In this document: piece after piece, positions 11,071 through 23,900 of the stretch
Numbering within the stretch: position 1 is the stretch's first letter
Layout of the letters: each line of letters starts with the position of its first letter
Assembly (NCBI GenBank): GCA_038502055.1
Contig: JAXRKN010000041.1
Coordinates: forward strand, 1,717,501 to 1,781,500
Direction of reading: 5' to 3'
Length of the DNA stretch: 64,000 nucleotides
Source of the DNA: Tanytarsus gracilentus
Lineage: Eukaryota > Arthropoda > Insecta > Diptera > Chironomidae
Notes under the pieces: model-generated
Told to the model about the DNA's origin: nothing
Databases searched by the model: none
Seen by the model: only the letters and a program-made list of their open reading frames with translations
Program-made: the position numbers and the translations under genes

Positions 11071-13296
11071 AATGAAAATGGAAATGGGGTGGCAGGAGTA
11101 GACAGTCATATATGCAATGCAAATTTATTCAATTTTATGTAGTGAAAAAAATTTAACTTCTGAATTTTATTTAAATTTTCCTTTTTTGGGTTCTGTGAAA
11201 ATTTACGCAGAGAAAAAACCGTCAGCTGTTTCGTAAGATACTGCCATGTGTTGCTGACTAATGATGAGCTTGGGAAAAAGAGGTGAAAAATAATTTTTTA
11301 TCCTTTAAAAAAAATTATCAAAAAAAACACTAGTTGACACTCCTTGATAAATCCACCCCAACTATCTCATCATTAGCTTTCTCACACTTTTCTTTTTAAA
11401 AATTGAAATCATTAAATTTCATCAGAGCAGAATGAAAATTGATAACATTGTGTTGCTTAATTAATAATTATTATTACATCATTTTGAAATATTATTATCT
11501 ATGCATTAAGTGAAAGGCATTTTCTTGAATGAATAATGAACTAGTTTTTTGAGTTAGTGAAAAACTTTGTGAGAGTGCTCAAAAGAAGAGAAATTGGACG
11601 CAATGATGAATTTAATTTGACAAAAAATACTGGAAAAATTCTTAATAAATGCTACATGTAAGATGTTAGGTGTCATTAAAAAATATCGCCGGCAAGGAAG
11701 GGTTGAAGTGGAAAATTGAAGAGGGACATCAAAAAAATTTAATTTTGAAAAAAAAAACCTTCAATTTCACGTTAACTTAATCAAACCATCCTCCTTAAGC
11801 TGACACTTCTACGTGATGACACTTTGATGAAAATAAAGTGACTTATGATGTAAATGGAATGAAGTAATTTTTTTCTGTGAAATTAAAGCCAAGAGCCATA
11901 CTACACTGTACTATGGTGAATATACACAGATTATACTGAATGTTTTTTGCGGATATAACAAGGATTTTAGCCTTGAATCATTAATCTGAACGATGTCGAG
12001 ATTGACGTGAAATTTCAATTTTTTCTGTGGAAAATCTTTTCGGTAGCCAGAACACTCTTTTTCTCACTTTATTATCGGTGACATCGCGAATTTTTCTCAT
12101 GCGTCCATGAAAACTTTAGATGACTTTTATTTGGCTGGTTCCATAAAAAATGTTCATCCTATCGATCTAACTCATTGTAAATGTATAAAAATGAGATAAA
12201 CGCTAAAAATATCTTTTATAATCATATCGAATATGAAACAACAACTTTTAAGTTGTGTAAAAACAACAATTTATTTAATCCATGAAATTAGGAAATTTAG
12301 TAATTAATTTCAAAGATGCAACATACGCAGAAAATTATTTCTAGACGAGCGCTATAGAAAAAGCTCCTAGATCATGAAAAATCTCATCTTGTTTAAACAA
12401 ATCATCTACAAGACGAGAACAAATGAGAAAATATTTTTATTGTAACAAAAATTCTTTATATATCAGTAGCTTCATTAGGAAGACAGCAAGTCTGAAATTT
12501 AAAAATAGAGATTTTTAGTACATCATCGCAAAAAGCTCTTAAAACATTTGATTAAAAGCTTTTAAACTTTGAGAAAGCACTAAAACAATTCACAGCAAAT
12601 GATTTTGAACATGTTTTTGAAATTTGCAACTTGCTATTTTCTTAAAATGAATAAAAATCCTTTTCAAAAGAAAAACTAATATTTATCCCTTTATAAAAAA
12701 TATTAAAACCATTCATCAACTTCAATTCTCAATAAACTAATTTTTTAGTTTCATTATAACAATTCACTAAACAATAAAAATGTGTATTTCGCTAATTTAG
12801 CGATATAAAATGAGAAAATAAAAAAATTAGTGGAAAATCTACTTATATAGCTTTCAAAAAAAATAACTAACAAGACACAGGATGAACGACTTTTTATGAT
12901 GAATTTTTGCACTTTTCAGATTTCAGACGAATTTGAGCGAAAATAGAAAATTATAAAAATCCTTAGGGAGAAAAAACTAAGCCAAGATTGTGATTTGGGA
13001 TGGAAAATTTAAACTCGAATTTTTTTTAAAAACGAGTGAAAAAATGATTTTTAAAATTTTCCATCCATTGAAACAATTTCCAAAAAACGAAGAAGTTAAA
13101 AAAGTGGAAAAATAATCTTATGAGTTTTACTTATTGTCTATTTTCCTATTTTAAATCAACCAGAATGATGTTAAATGTGTAAATATACAAAAAAGGGAAT
13201 GAAAAATAACCAAAATGAAAAAATAAAATGCAAAAAAATGAGATGTAAGATTGTAATGAATTTATTTTTATAACGCTTTAAGATCTCTTACAGAAT
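11071..13296. other. convergent intergenic region between Pka-R1 and CSN3
   Basis: About 2.2 kb between two genes that point toward each other, so it holds both 3' UTRs. An AATAAA for CSN3 lies on the minus strand at 13266-13261. The rest is AT-rich with no ORF, repeat or RNA gene that I can support. Confidence 0.5.
13261..13266 (-). promoter_or_regulatory. polyadenylation signal of CSN3
   Basis: TTTATT on the plus strand (AATAAA on the minus strand) about 30 bases after the CSN3 stop codon. Confidence 0.55.
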
Positions 13297-14831
13297 TCAC
13301 TCGCAAACTTCACCAGGATAGCCTTTGTCGTCGGCCGCATCTGGAACTGTTGATTTCTTAACAAACAGTGGAGTCAACATGATTTCCTCTTCCATCTGTG
13401 TAATTTTCTTGTTGAGTTCGATGACATTGTTCATGTCCTCTTGAATCTTCATGTACATGTCGGGTGTGTTATAGCTCTCGGGATCATCGTGAAAGACAAC
13501 CATTCCATCTTTTTGGTTAATCATTGCGAAAATTTCACCAGATTTGATCTAAAATGGAGATGCATTAAATTTGATTCAAATTTTGACATTATATTCTCAC
13601 CATATTCAAGATATACTTTTCAGCTTCTGCGGGACCCGACAATGACGCTCGACTTGCCACATCCGAGAGTGATAGTGTGAGGAAGGTTTGAGTCAATCTT
13701 TGAATTTTCTTCTTATACAAAGTCGCAAGAACTTGCTTCACTAATCCCAAATTGTTGTCTCGTTGGTAAGTCTCTTGATATTTTGTCATCACAGCCCGAA
13801 CAGCTTCTGGCGATTGATTATTTGTGTAGACATTAGCGAGCTCATGATAGTGCTGCGACAATGGCTTGATGAAGCGAGTGATGACTTGTGACGAATATTT
13901 AGGAATTGTAACTTGCTTCCCACGCAAAATCAATGATATTAAGATGTACTTTTTATATGACTCGAGCATGATGTGAGACATAGCGGAAGCTGGTGTTGAA
14001 ATTGCCACCTCAAAGAAGTAGAGTGCACGATCATAGTCCTTAACTGCAGTATAAATCATTCCACCATAATAGTAGTAAAGCAAAAAGTACTTTGTAGTCG
14101 CATCCTGTTGATCATCGGCGGCGGCAGCAATGGTGGTAACATCAATTTCAAGGAATCTCAATGCTGGTTTGAAGAACTTTGAGCATAAACAGAGCTGACA
14201 GAGATCCGCATGCAGAGGGGTGAGCTGTGATTCCATTAACTGAATCTTCTCGATGGCGTTTGTGAGAACTTGAATGCCTTGCATTGTGTTCAGTCGACGA
14301 CGCACGAGGAGATTTGTGTAGCTATGGAAGAGGTCACAGTCTAAAATGAATATAATTTTGATTTTTAATAAATTCAGCTGGATGTTTTTTAAAAAGATTA
14401 AATAATCAACTTACAAGCTTGTGTCGCATTACGAACTTGCTCTCCATTGCATGTGTGAACAAAGTGTTTTACTCGCTGTAAAATTGGCTCTGGATCTTCG
14501 TTCTAAAAGAAAAAATTGTTTATTTTTGTAATGTCTGTCGCATAACATCCAGTCAGCAGTTACCTGAACTTCATTTAATTTCGTTGCAATTATATACATG
14601 ACACCTAATGAGTGCTGCTGATAGTCGAGTGCGTCGACAACATTGTCCAATAGTGAAATATTTCGCTGTAATAGATCCGTAGACTCATTTAAAAAGTCAA
14701 CAAGTTCGCGAAAATTTCCTTTAATACAAATTTTACAATGAGAAAAAGTTAATTTTTAAAATCTGAGCTCATTTACCTGCTGCTGTCATTGTGCGAACAT
14801 TATTTGTATAATGATCGAGTCCCGAAGCCAT
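13297..14831 (-). CDS. CSN3: COP9 signalosome subunit 3
   Basis: Five minus-strand exons, 14831-14777, 14718-14564, 14502-14415, 14340-13601 and 13548-13297, join in frame to 429 residues (family about 420-445). The protein is a scaffold subunit of the COP9 signalosome, which removes NEDD8 from cullins. The N-terminus MASGLDHYTNNVRTM is followed by helical repeats typical of PCI subunits (CQLCLCSKFFKPALRFLEID, YGGMIYTAVKDYDRALYFFE). The PCI/winged-helix part includes VKQVLATLYKKKIQRLTQTFLTLSLSDVA and the strand SGEIFAMINQKDGMVVFHDD. The acidic tail includes MYMKIQEDMNNVIELNKKI. All five family blocks are present and nothing is broken. It shares a 755-base divergent upstream region with the Rab gene. 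Confidence 0.96.
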
Positions 14832-15586
14832 CGTTAATTGTGTTTTCGGTGCTTTTATGGACGTATTTCTTATTAAATTAATGAAAATGTGTGAGAATGA
14901 TCAAAAATTTAAAGAATGCAGAAGAGAAATTAAAGAGAGATTAAAAGCGCTTCCAAGTGTTTTATTTGAAAATTATACCAACGGTTATTAGAAACGTGGG
15001 CAGAAAATATATCATGTCTAAAATTAAATGATTAAAGCGTATTAAAGAGTTTTAAAGTAAAAACGCTAAGAAGAAAAAAATAAATTTTAAAATAAAATAA
15101 TTTAATAGAAAAAGTTGAAAGTTCGCAAAACAATTGAGAAAAAGTGAAAAAAAACTTTTTTGAAACGAATTTGAACGATTTAATGAAGAGGATTGATGAT
15201 AATTTGATTAAATTTAATAAAAGAAAGTTAAAAATTTCCTAGCAACTTTTTCAAACGGACATGGGAAATTCAAATCACTTATTTGAATTTTAAAAGTCCG
15301 TTACAAATATTTTGCAATGTTAAAAGTAGAAACTGAGCAAAAAAAATGGTCAAACAATAACAATAAACATTTTTTTTCAATAATTCACATTAAATAAAGC
15401 TTAATAATTTAAAAATATCAATTATAATGATAAGAAAGAAATTGTGATTACCCAGATAATGAAGTAAAGGTCCTTTTGTGATTGAATGTGACGAAACAAA
15501 AATAAATGAACTTAATGTTTAATGCTATTGTTAGCTAAAATCTTTATAGTTTTCTAAAAATTAAGTGTAATTACTTTCTAATTAAA
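14832..15586. promoter_or_regulatory. divergent intergenic region of CSN3 and the Rab gene
   Basis: 755 bases separate the two start codons. It must hold both 5' UTRs and probably a shared bidirectional promoter. It is AT-rich with no clear TATA box or initiator that I would name. Confidence 0.45.
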
Positions 15587-18500
15587 ATGAAAGGCATCGA
15601 GGCAAAAATAGTCGTTCTCGGACATCAAGGTAAGAAGAACAATTTTACTTCTTTATTTCTTTCTTTATGGTAATATTTCTGAATCAGCTGTGAAATTTTT
15701 AATTTATGCGTGACTCTTTACGATAATATTACGTCATTTTTCCATTGTTTTGATGGCTCGTCTGAGCTCATAATTGATGTAATTACAACTCGCGCAGTCA
15801 ACTTTGCACAATTTGCCATTTATTGCAACTTTTTCAAGGCCAATCGACCTGTTGACCTAAAACGACATATTTGGATTGAACAAAGAGTTTTTTATATCAA
15901 CCTAATTTCCGGTACAGCACTTCTGTAATTACATATATATGCAACATTTGATATGTTTGGCATTTTGTGCATTGATTTGGTTCACTAAGTTTATGTAGAG
16001 CTTTAAAAAATGCCGATCCATACAGAGACATTTCTTTAAAATCAAAATTAATTAAACATTTTGTAATATTTTTCACTCGTACTGAATTTTTTCCCACGTC
16101 GCTGTTAATGAACTTTCAAATCGACTCGCAAAATTTCCTCATCAACTCATCATCATTCGAGCATTGCATTTTCATAAATCGCAAACAAAAATAAAACTTT
16201 CACTATCAGTTGTAAAATAATTTTTTTATCGCTTTATAAAAGTTTTACCATGCATTTGATTTTTATTTCACTCCAAATTTTTACGGCATTTTTATAGATC
16301 AACCAGTTTTTTTTGTGTGTGATTGATAAAACGTGATAAACTTTTACGGGAGACATTGTTGACATGACCAATCTTTCCTTTTTACATCTTGAAACCATTC
16401 AAATTTGATTTGAGTTGCAAAACAAGGCAATAAATTCAACCCTCAACTTTCAACCCCTATGCGGTATTCGGTGAGGGTTGTTATAAAGCTTTTTTGAGAT
16501 AAATTCCAAGAAGGTCAAATTCTCACCTTTCTTCGGAGAAAAATAAAATTGTCGCTCACGTGTCTCACCGAACATGTCATTCTCAATTTCTCAACAGGGG
16601 AAAACAATCCCTCAATATTGGTCTCACTAATAAGCCTCCGCTTTGCGTCCATCAATCTTTATCAAATTAATTTTCAGACAGCTTGTGACATTGAAAAGCA
16701 ACTAACTAGAATATAATCGCAACATATATGTGATAAGACATTTACAACAGCGCTCGACGCTGCTTACAAATGTTATGCGCTGTTTCAAGTTTATTGCTTT
16801 CTTGTTGAGCGACAAAACGCTTTCGAATTTTATTACATGCGTGTGGAAAATGATGTTGTAAAGAAAACCAGTAGATATTGCGTTATTTTTGTCTCCTAAA
16901 TTCGCTAAAACTCGGGGGCATATCCTAAATTATTATTAAGTCATTTGATTCTTTTGTTTAATTATTTAGTTTGAAAGGGTCATAATCATCCTTAATGTGT
17001 TCCATTATGTGAATCAAATTACGTCCTTGTCACATTAATACCGGACATGTTACACACAATTCTCATTATATTCATTCAACAGATTTAATTTAACTAGTTT
17101 ATCAGAAATTGAACTCGACATTTGAAAATCTGAAAATTCATTAGTGGCTTTGACCAACATAAAAATTAAATCTGTGTGTCAAAAACATTTTTATAAAATA
17201 ATTTACAATTTAATTTTTACCTTCAGCACATTTTTTCAACATTAACTTAAACATCTTCTTCATTATTGTGCTTGCCTTTAGGGTAAGAAAAAGATGCTCG
17301 TGTCGCCCTGGAACTCTGTACCTTCCACATAAAAAAGCATCTCTATATTTATCGACAATATTTTTCTTTGTCGACTGCTTCAGGTCTATTTGATCGTGAC
17401 CCCTAAGAATTACATAAATAACTTTTTTCTCTTGTCGATATTTCTAAAAAATCGGAAAATTTATGAAGCGAAAAAATTGCGATGTGTTGTTGTAAGGTGA
17501 GTGATGGATGAATGAAAGAAAGCAATCGGATCCAAATGGCAGTCTGATTTATTGAATTTCAATAGCTTTTGACATGCAGTTGATCTTAGACACGCAGAAA
17601 AGTGCGAGTTTTCTGAAGTGTGAACGGCAATATCATGTCACATGTATTAACTTATATTTTACGCATTCTGTTATATCTTTAAGCTTTCAATCACGACTTT
17701 TTTTTATCTTTCGTTAGACAGTCGGAAGGAAGGAATACGAAGGAATGAAAGATATAATAAAAAGTGTTGAATGAAAATGAAAATTCCAAGACCGCGGTCG
17801 ACAGAAAGAAACAACAAAAATTATTAAATTTTATCCAAAATTTTTGTTAGTAATTTTGTACATTTCATAGAGTTTTGTTAAATTTTCTAATGCAATCCTT
17901 CATTAACTCAACGTCTTCATGAAGTTTGTCTCCTCGAAATCCAAAAGTTAAAAGCAAAGCGATGACTGCGACTTTTCCAATAAATGGTGCACATTTGATG
18001 GCATGAATTGTCAGTCGGTTCCAATCGAAATCCATTCAGTTTGGAATTTAAAAATAAAATTTATCGTCAAAGCTTGCTGAGAACAATCGAAAGAAAAAAC
18101 TGTCATTCACCTCACAAATTTTACGACACAAATCTTTCATTGAGAAAACGGTTTACCTTTTGCCGCTATAAGTCATGCACATAAAAAAATATATTGAGTG
18201 ATATCTTATCAAGTGATCTAAATGGGATTAACATAAAATATATCGAGAAGTTTTTCTTTCCAAACAAAAAAAAATGTCGCAGTGAATGCATGTGATGAAA
18301 GGAAAAGCGCGTGTCGATAAGGAAAAATTCGTGAGTTGAATTTATTTGTCTCGAATAAACTTTTTACCATCTTCAAAGCATCATAAAAAAGTATTTTAAG
18401 CGTTAAAAAAATTTAAAATTCATCGATGACGAAAACAAGAGAATGCGAAAAATGTTTTATTGCTCTATCGATAAAAGAGTGAGAGGAAAATTTAAATTCG

Positions 18501-19662
18501 TTTCTTGTCTTCTTTCCCTTGGATTGAATTCTTATCTCTTTGGCAAGGCAGAATAGCATCTGTGAGTGTTTCACTCTTAAGTGGCTTAATCAATTTTAAA
18601 GAAGATCTTGTTTCTACAATTTTTAAATTCAATCCCCCTCCGAAAAAAATCAATTTTCGAAATAAAATTACAACGAACGAGAAATTCTTCTGGCTTTCGG
18701 TTTTGTGATGATGAGAATGTGGTGTGGTTGAAAATAAATTGAAAGTGTTAAACTTTTCAACTTCCTTTTCTCTTATAAACTTTTAGGGGTGGGCAAGACG
18801 AGCTTAGTGGCGAAATATATTTCAAACATATCAAAGGAAATTGGGCCAACCATTGGTGCCAGCTTCTTCACATGCAAAATTAATTTAAATAACGTCAAAG
18901 TGAAGGTGAGACGAAATTAAATTCATTAAAATTTTAAAAGATTCTGAAATTTAATTTTAACTTTCAGATGCAGCTTTGGGACACAGCCGGTAGTGAACGG
19001 TAAGTAAAATTATATTTAACAAGTTTTACTAATAATTGACATTCAACCCCTCAGATTCAAAGCGATGGCTCCCATGTACTATCGCAATGCCAATGCTGCA
19101 CTTTTAGTATTCGACGTCACGAACCACCAGAGTTTTGATGAAGTGAAATTTTGGGTTTTAGAGCTTCAGAAGAACGTCCAAGAGCCAATGTTTTTGCTTC
19201 TTGTCGGTAATAAAATTGATCTCGAGGAGAGACGAGCAGTAAGCGTGGAAGAAGCGGTTATTTATGCTCAATCTATCGGCGCCAAATTTATAGAGACTTC
19301 GGTGATTGAAGATCAGGTAAGAATTTATAAAAAATTATCGATGTCTCAAATATTTCAATCACAATTATCTGCAGGGAATCGAGCAAGTATTTCTCACCAT
19401 CGCACTCGGTCTGATTAACCTCTCATCGGAATTCAAATGTTCAACGATGAAACGATTCGAGTCAAAAGATTCACTTTTCTCAACGCATTCCATGAGTGAC
19501 TTAAGAGACGTTGGAATTCAACCACAAGACGGCGTGCGTGTGGCAATAGACTTATCACAGATGCCAGTCGAGGCAAATGGTGTGGGCACAATAGAAATAG
19601 GTCCATGGGAGCGAGATGCGGTCGCTCATGGTTACCCTCAACAAAGTGGATGGTGTTGTTAA
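15587..19662 (+). CDS. Rab-family small GTPase with Gln-to-Ser change in switch II (Rab24-like feature)
   Basis: Exons 15587-15629, 18787-18905, 18968-18999, 19055-19316 and 19375-19662 give 247 residues. It is a membrane-traffic GTPase. The P-loop GHQGVGKTS, split by the 3.2 kb first intron, is intact. Switch I has PTIGASF, G3 is WDTAGSERF, G4 is GNKID and G5 is ETS. The C-terminus is WCC, for double geranylgeranylation. The usual switch II sequence is WDTAGQER; here the catalytic Gln is Ser, as in vertebrate Rab24, and FDEVKFWVLELQ also resembles Rab24. Other parts (PTIGASF, LLLVGNKIDL) are closer to Rab5/22/31. The tail after the G domain is long, about 85 residues and Ser-rich. The Rab family is certain; the subfamily is not. 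Confidence 0.93.
15630..18786. other. 3.2 kb first intron of the Rab gene
   Basis: Starts GTAAG and ends CTTTTAG. AT-rich, with no ORF or transposon terminus I can support. A large first intron that splits the P-loop codon region may hold regulatory elements. Confidence 0.5.
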
Positions 19663-20898
19663 TCCATCATTCTTTTTAAAATGTGAGACCAAAAATGTTT
19701 ACTTGACGATATCAACGATGAATTTTTTAGTTACTTATTTTGTGACGATTATGGAGAAAGTATTAAAAGTTTCCATTAATTAAATTTTTTTATGATATTA
19801 AATTTTAAGTTTTTGCCTTGCCAAAATTTTTAATCATTTAATTTTGATTTCGAAATAATTTTTGTGTGTGTTTTTAATTTAGTTACTTTTTAAATTAAAT
19901 CACTTTGTGACATTTCATGTGAAAAATCGTTTGATTAAAAGGCTGTAAAAAGTTGATATTTAAATACAGTTGAAAAATTATTTTATTTACTCAAAGTTTT
20001 TAATTGTTTGAATTTATTTTTATTTTTAGAATGGTTAGATGTTTTCATTTCTCAAGCTTTTTTGAGCATCATCAAGTAGCTAATGTAAAATTATTCACGT
20101 GCTTGAGTCAATAGATCTTGTGTCGTGATCAGCTAATTGACAGTCGTCACATGGGAGCGAATGAATGAACGTTTTAATTAATTAAATCCCACTTGTGGAC
20201 TCACGTTTAAAACCTCCCACAAAACTTTAATTATTCGCCTCTCGGTATTTTCAATCTAATCAATGAGCCTTCCGAGTTACACCCAAAAAGTTTTGCTACG
20301 CGTGTTTCACTGAAATATTCATTGCCACTATGAGAGTAATAAAAAGTTTTTAATTTGAAGGAAAATTTTAACGGATCTGTGAATAAATTAAAAAGTTTTA
20401 TTTCACTTTTCAGCCGGATAATTTTAAGCTATAGCAGATCGATTATTGATTTTATTTCCATCGAATTAATTAATTAATTTTTAAAAATTGCAGATTTTTA
20501 TAAAAAAAAATAATTTTGGGAATTTTTGCCTCACTTAAAATTAAAGCAAAGGTAAATAATTCAATATTGTTGTTAATCCAAATTCAATTAAATTTTTCGT
20601 TTCACTCAATTATTTAAAATCACGCGCCATGACAACTTAAATTTGTTTTAATCAAGAATTGAGATCCCCGTGATTATTAAAATAATTTCTGCTTTCTTCC
20701 GCGATGACAACCGGCGTTCGCAAGTTTCTGTTTGTGTTCATCGACACCATGACGACACTGTAGTTTGTTTGGCATTAAACCGGCAGAAAGTGTTTTTCAA
20801 TTCTTAATTAAAAAAAGATTAAAATTGAATTAAAATCTTAAGCTGTGCAAAAATGTTGGGTATCGAGAGACATTCGCTGAAATTCAGGCACGAGAGAA
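19663..20898. other. intergenic region, Rab 3' UTR and TBC1D31 promoter
   Basis: 1.2 kb between two plus-strand genes. The last part should contain the TBC1D31 promoter and 5' UTR. No coding sequence other than a short upstream ORF near the end (listed separately) was seen. Confidence 0.4.
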
Positions 20899-20909
20899 AT
20901 GGGTATTGA
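20853..20909 (+). other. short upstream ORF overlapping the TBC1D31 start
   Basis: An ATG at 20853 opens an 18-codon frame that ends at TGA 20907-20909, past the TBC1D31 ATG at 20899 and in another frame. If the transcript starts upstream of 20853, ribosomes that begin here would miss the main start. The transcription start is unknown. Confidence 0.3.
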
Positions 20910-23900
20910 CGAGCTAATTCAATCGTATCAAATAGAATTTAACAAACTTAATTTAATTCCTCACTCAAGGCTTTTTCTCAAAATTCATCACACAATCGAG
21001 TCAGAGAGTGAAAAGCGGAAAATTCAATTTAAATTTGTCGACATATGCAGTTCAAACGACATCGTAGCAGCTGTTGATGAAATGTGAGTAAATCTGTATG
21101 GACTCGACTTTTTATAATGGAGATCCATTCAGCTTCAATTATTAATTAAAAGCGAATCAGGCTTGTCGCTTGTGTGAGAATTTTTAATGCATCATAAAGT
21201 TTGAATAAGAGGAGTGAAAAGTTGTGATTGGAAAATTTAATTTTACCTGAGATTTTTTACTTAACTCTGCTTTCCACTTTTCACTGTTTTATTTTCAACT
21301 AAATTTTAATTTTTTACCGACTCACAAAACTCCATCAAATGCATTTCCAGCTGACTTGTTTACTTTTTCAACCCTCTTTACTTTTTTCTCTTCATGCATG
21401 CGACGCGGATAACAAAAAAAATCAATAATACTTAGCGAGAATTTATTCATTTTTGACCTGAAAGATAAATGCTTTTGGCAATTGACGGAGGTTTCTATTG
21501 CAAATATTTCGTCGATCAAATTTGTTCCGCCACATTTCAATAGAAGTCGAAAGCAAAATCCGCAAGATGAAGCACTCAGCGGACATGGCAGGAGCAGTAA
21601 TCTTCTTATTGGCAATAAATCTGGATTTATTTACGAAATTGAAATTAGTAAGTACACACACTGAACTTTATGTTGTGACCATGCAGTAATTTTTCACATG
21701 CTTGAGCAAAAAAAATTGTTATTTATTGCCGTTGCGAACAAAAGTGTTGGAGGATTGATTTGACACAATTGACAAAGAAAAAAAAATTGAAAAAGAAATG
21801 AAAATTTATTAGCGACACCACGAATACACAACGAAAATCTCTTTGTGTTCACAGAGTTATTATGGCAAATAAATCAATTTGCAATCGAGAGGAGAAACAA
21901 ATTGAGGCACTGGATGCGTCTATAAAAGTCCAGTTATCCATGATTTATGATAATATGATAATTTTATTGCTCAATTTTTTCACGATATATCATCCAAAAA
22001 TTTAATCCTTTAATTTTATTACTTTATCGCCTTAGTTGAAGATTTTTAGTTTTTTTGTGAGTTCTTGCGGAAAAAATTAATTTTAAAAAATGTGTTAAAA
22101 TTATTGAAAATTTACTCAATGTTTTCTAAAAATAGTTTTAGATTAAATTTAAGTAAAATCTACTTAAAAGTTCCTTCGCAAGTAACTTCCTCTTTGCATC
22201 GTCACATTTCTTCATTTTACCCATTTTTTCAATTCATTTTCAACGCTGAGCTTTCAAACCTAACACGCTGCAAGTAATTTATTGTGTGTGCTGGGATAAT
22301 AAATTTCGGTTCTATTCAATTTTCAAAGCGGAATGTTATTTATTTCGCAATAAAAGCTATATAGCTGTTCTCTTTCATAAAATGAAAGTAGAGAGTAGTC
22401 GGCGGCAGCAGGAGCAAATTTGATGATACAATGGCTTTTAGTCTTGAAAAAAATACACAACAAATGCTACTTCTTCGCCAGAGTTCTTCCGATCTGCAAT
22501 AAATTTACCATTTCACTTCTGTTTTCTTATTTTTTTGGTCGAGAAAGAAGAAATGAAAAAGGCGGAAAATGTTAGCCTGGAATCGCATTTCAAAGTCGTT
22601 TAAGGAAGGTCAAGGATTCTCTCTGGGGCATGATTCGTTTCTTTTATGGAAGTGATTTTTTCTTGTATAGATCGGAAAAAGATTTTATGTTAGATAAGAA
22701 TGAAGGCGAGCTTTTAAGGTTAGGAGATTAAAAAATGAACTTAAAGATTTAAAGGAATTAAATATTTAAAAAAATTCATGATTTTTCACTCTCGTGGTAT
22801 TTAAAATGTTACAATAAAGTTCTTCAACCTTTAATTTCAAATTTTAATTTAATTTTCTTATGAATTTAAATTGTCCTTGTTTGTTGTTCAGTTTCAAGTT
22901 AGATAACATTCATCCTGTTGAAATGTCATCCTCACCACTGTATGCGGAAAGACAAATTTCCTCCTTTTACTCATCGCTGCACGCTGGATGTGGCACATTT
23001 TATTGTAAAATTTTCATGCTAACACAATTCTTAAACTTACAGCAACTGCAAGAGTTCTTCGCTCCATTCGAGGATTTTCAAGTGAAATAAATCAACTTTT
23101 ATGCTCATCGAGCAGTGAAAGTCGCTCGAAAACATTTTTGGCGTCAACGACTAATCAAATTAAGATTTATGAACATGACAAGTTTACGAGAAAATCGGAG
23201 TTCTCATTTCGGAATGAGTTGCGAATAAAATTTGTCAAATGGATGCCGCATGACGAGAAGATTCTTGCAATTTTAACCAACGATACCATCTGCATATTTG
23301 GCGATGGAAGTCTGCTTAAGCCAATTCGACATTACGAGCCATTGAAGGCGAGAGAGAAGTTCTTGCGGAAATCGAATCATCGCATTGAACTGCTAAAGTA
23401 TATTTGCGATGAAATCGTTAACGATGACCAAGATATGAGAGATATCGAGATGTCCGAGCGATATTTGGGTAAAGTTTGAAATTTTTCAAAATGAGCTTTT
23501 TACGAGCTTTCGAGCATTGATTAAACGCTTTCAAGTTTTTTTAAAAGCTCATAATTTTTTTCTCAAATTTTATTATTTTTCAAACTTTACATTAATTTTA
23601 TATCCAAAAAATAATCAACATCAAAATCATCTCACGCCAGCATCATCGAAGCTCGAACCGTGCACAGCTGATGAGTCAATAAAGAATGAGCGTATAATAA
23701 AGTCAGTTACTCGAGACTATCAAAACGGAATCATCACTGATATTTCATTTCATACGAACGGATCAAATGGTGCATCAGCCGTTGTCGCTCTAATGGACAA
23801 CACAATAATTCAGATTTCGACGACGATGTGGGATGTAAGGAGAGTAATTGCATATCCCGATTTCTACATCAAACAATGTCAATTCATTGCGCACTTGGAA

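Noticed and set aside
21498..21689. Alternative frame of TBC1D31 exon 2 (MQIFRRSNLFRH...)
   Set aside because: The overlapping frame gives the WD40 sequence LLIGNKSGFIYEIEI and fits both neighbouring splice phases, so this frame is a shadow.
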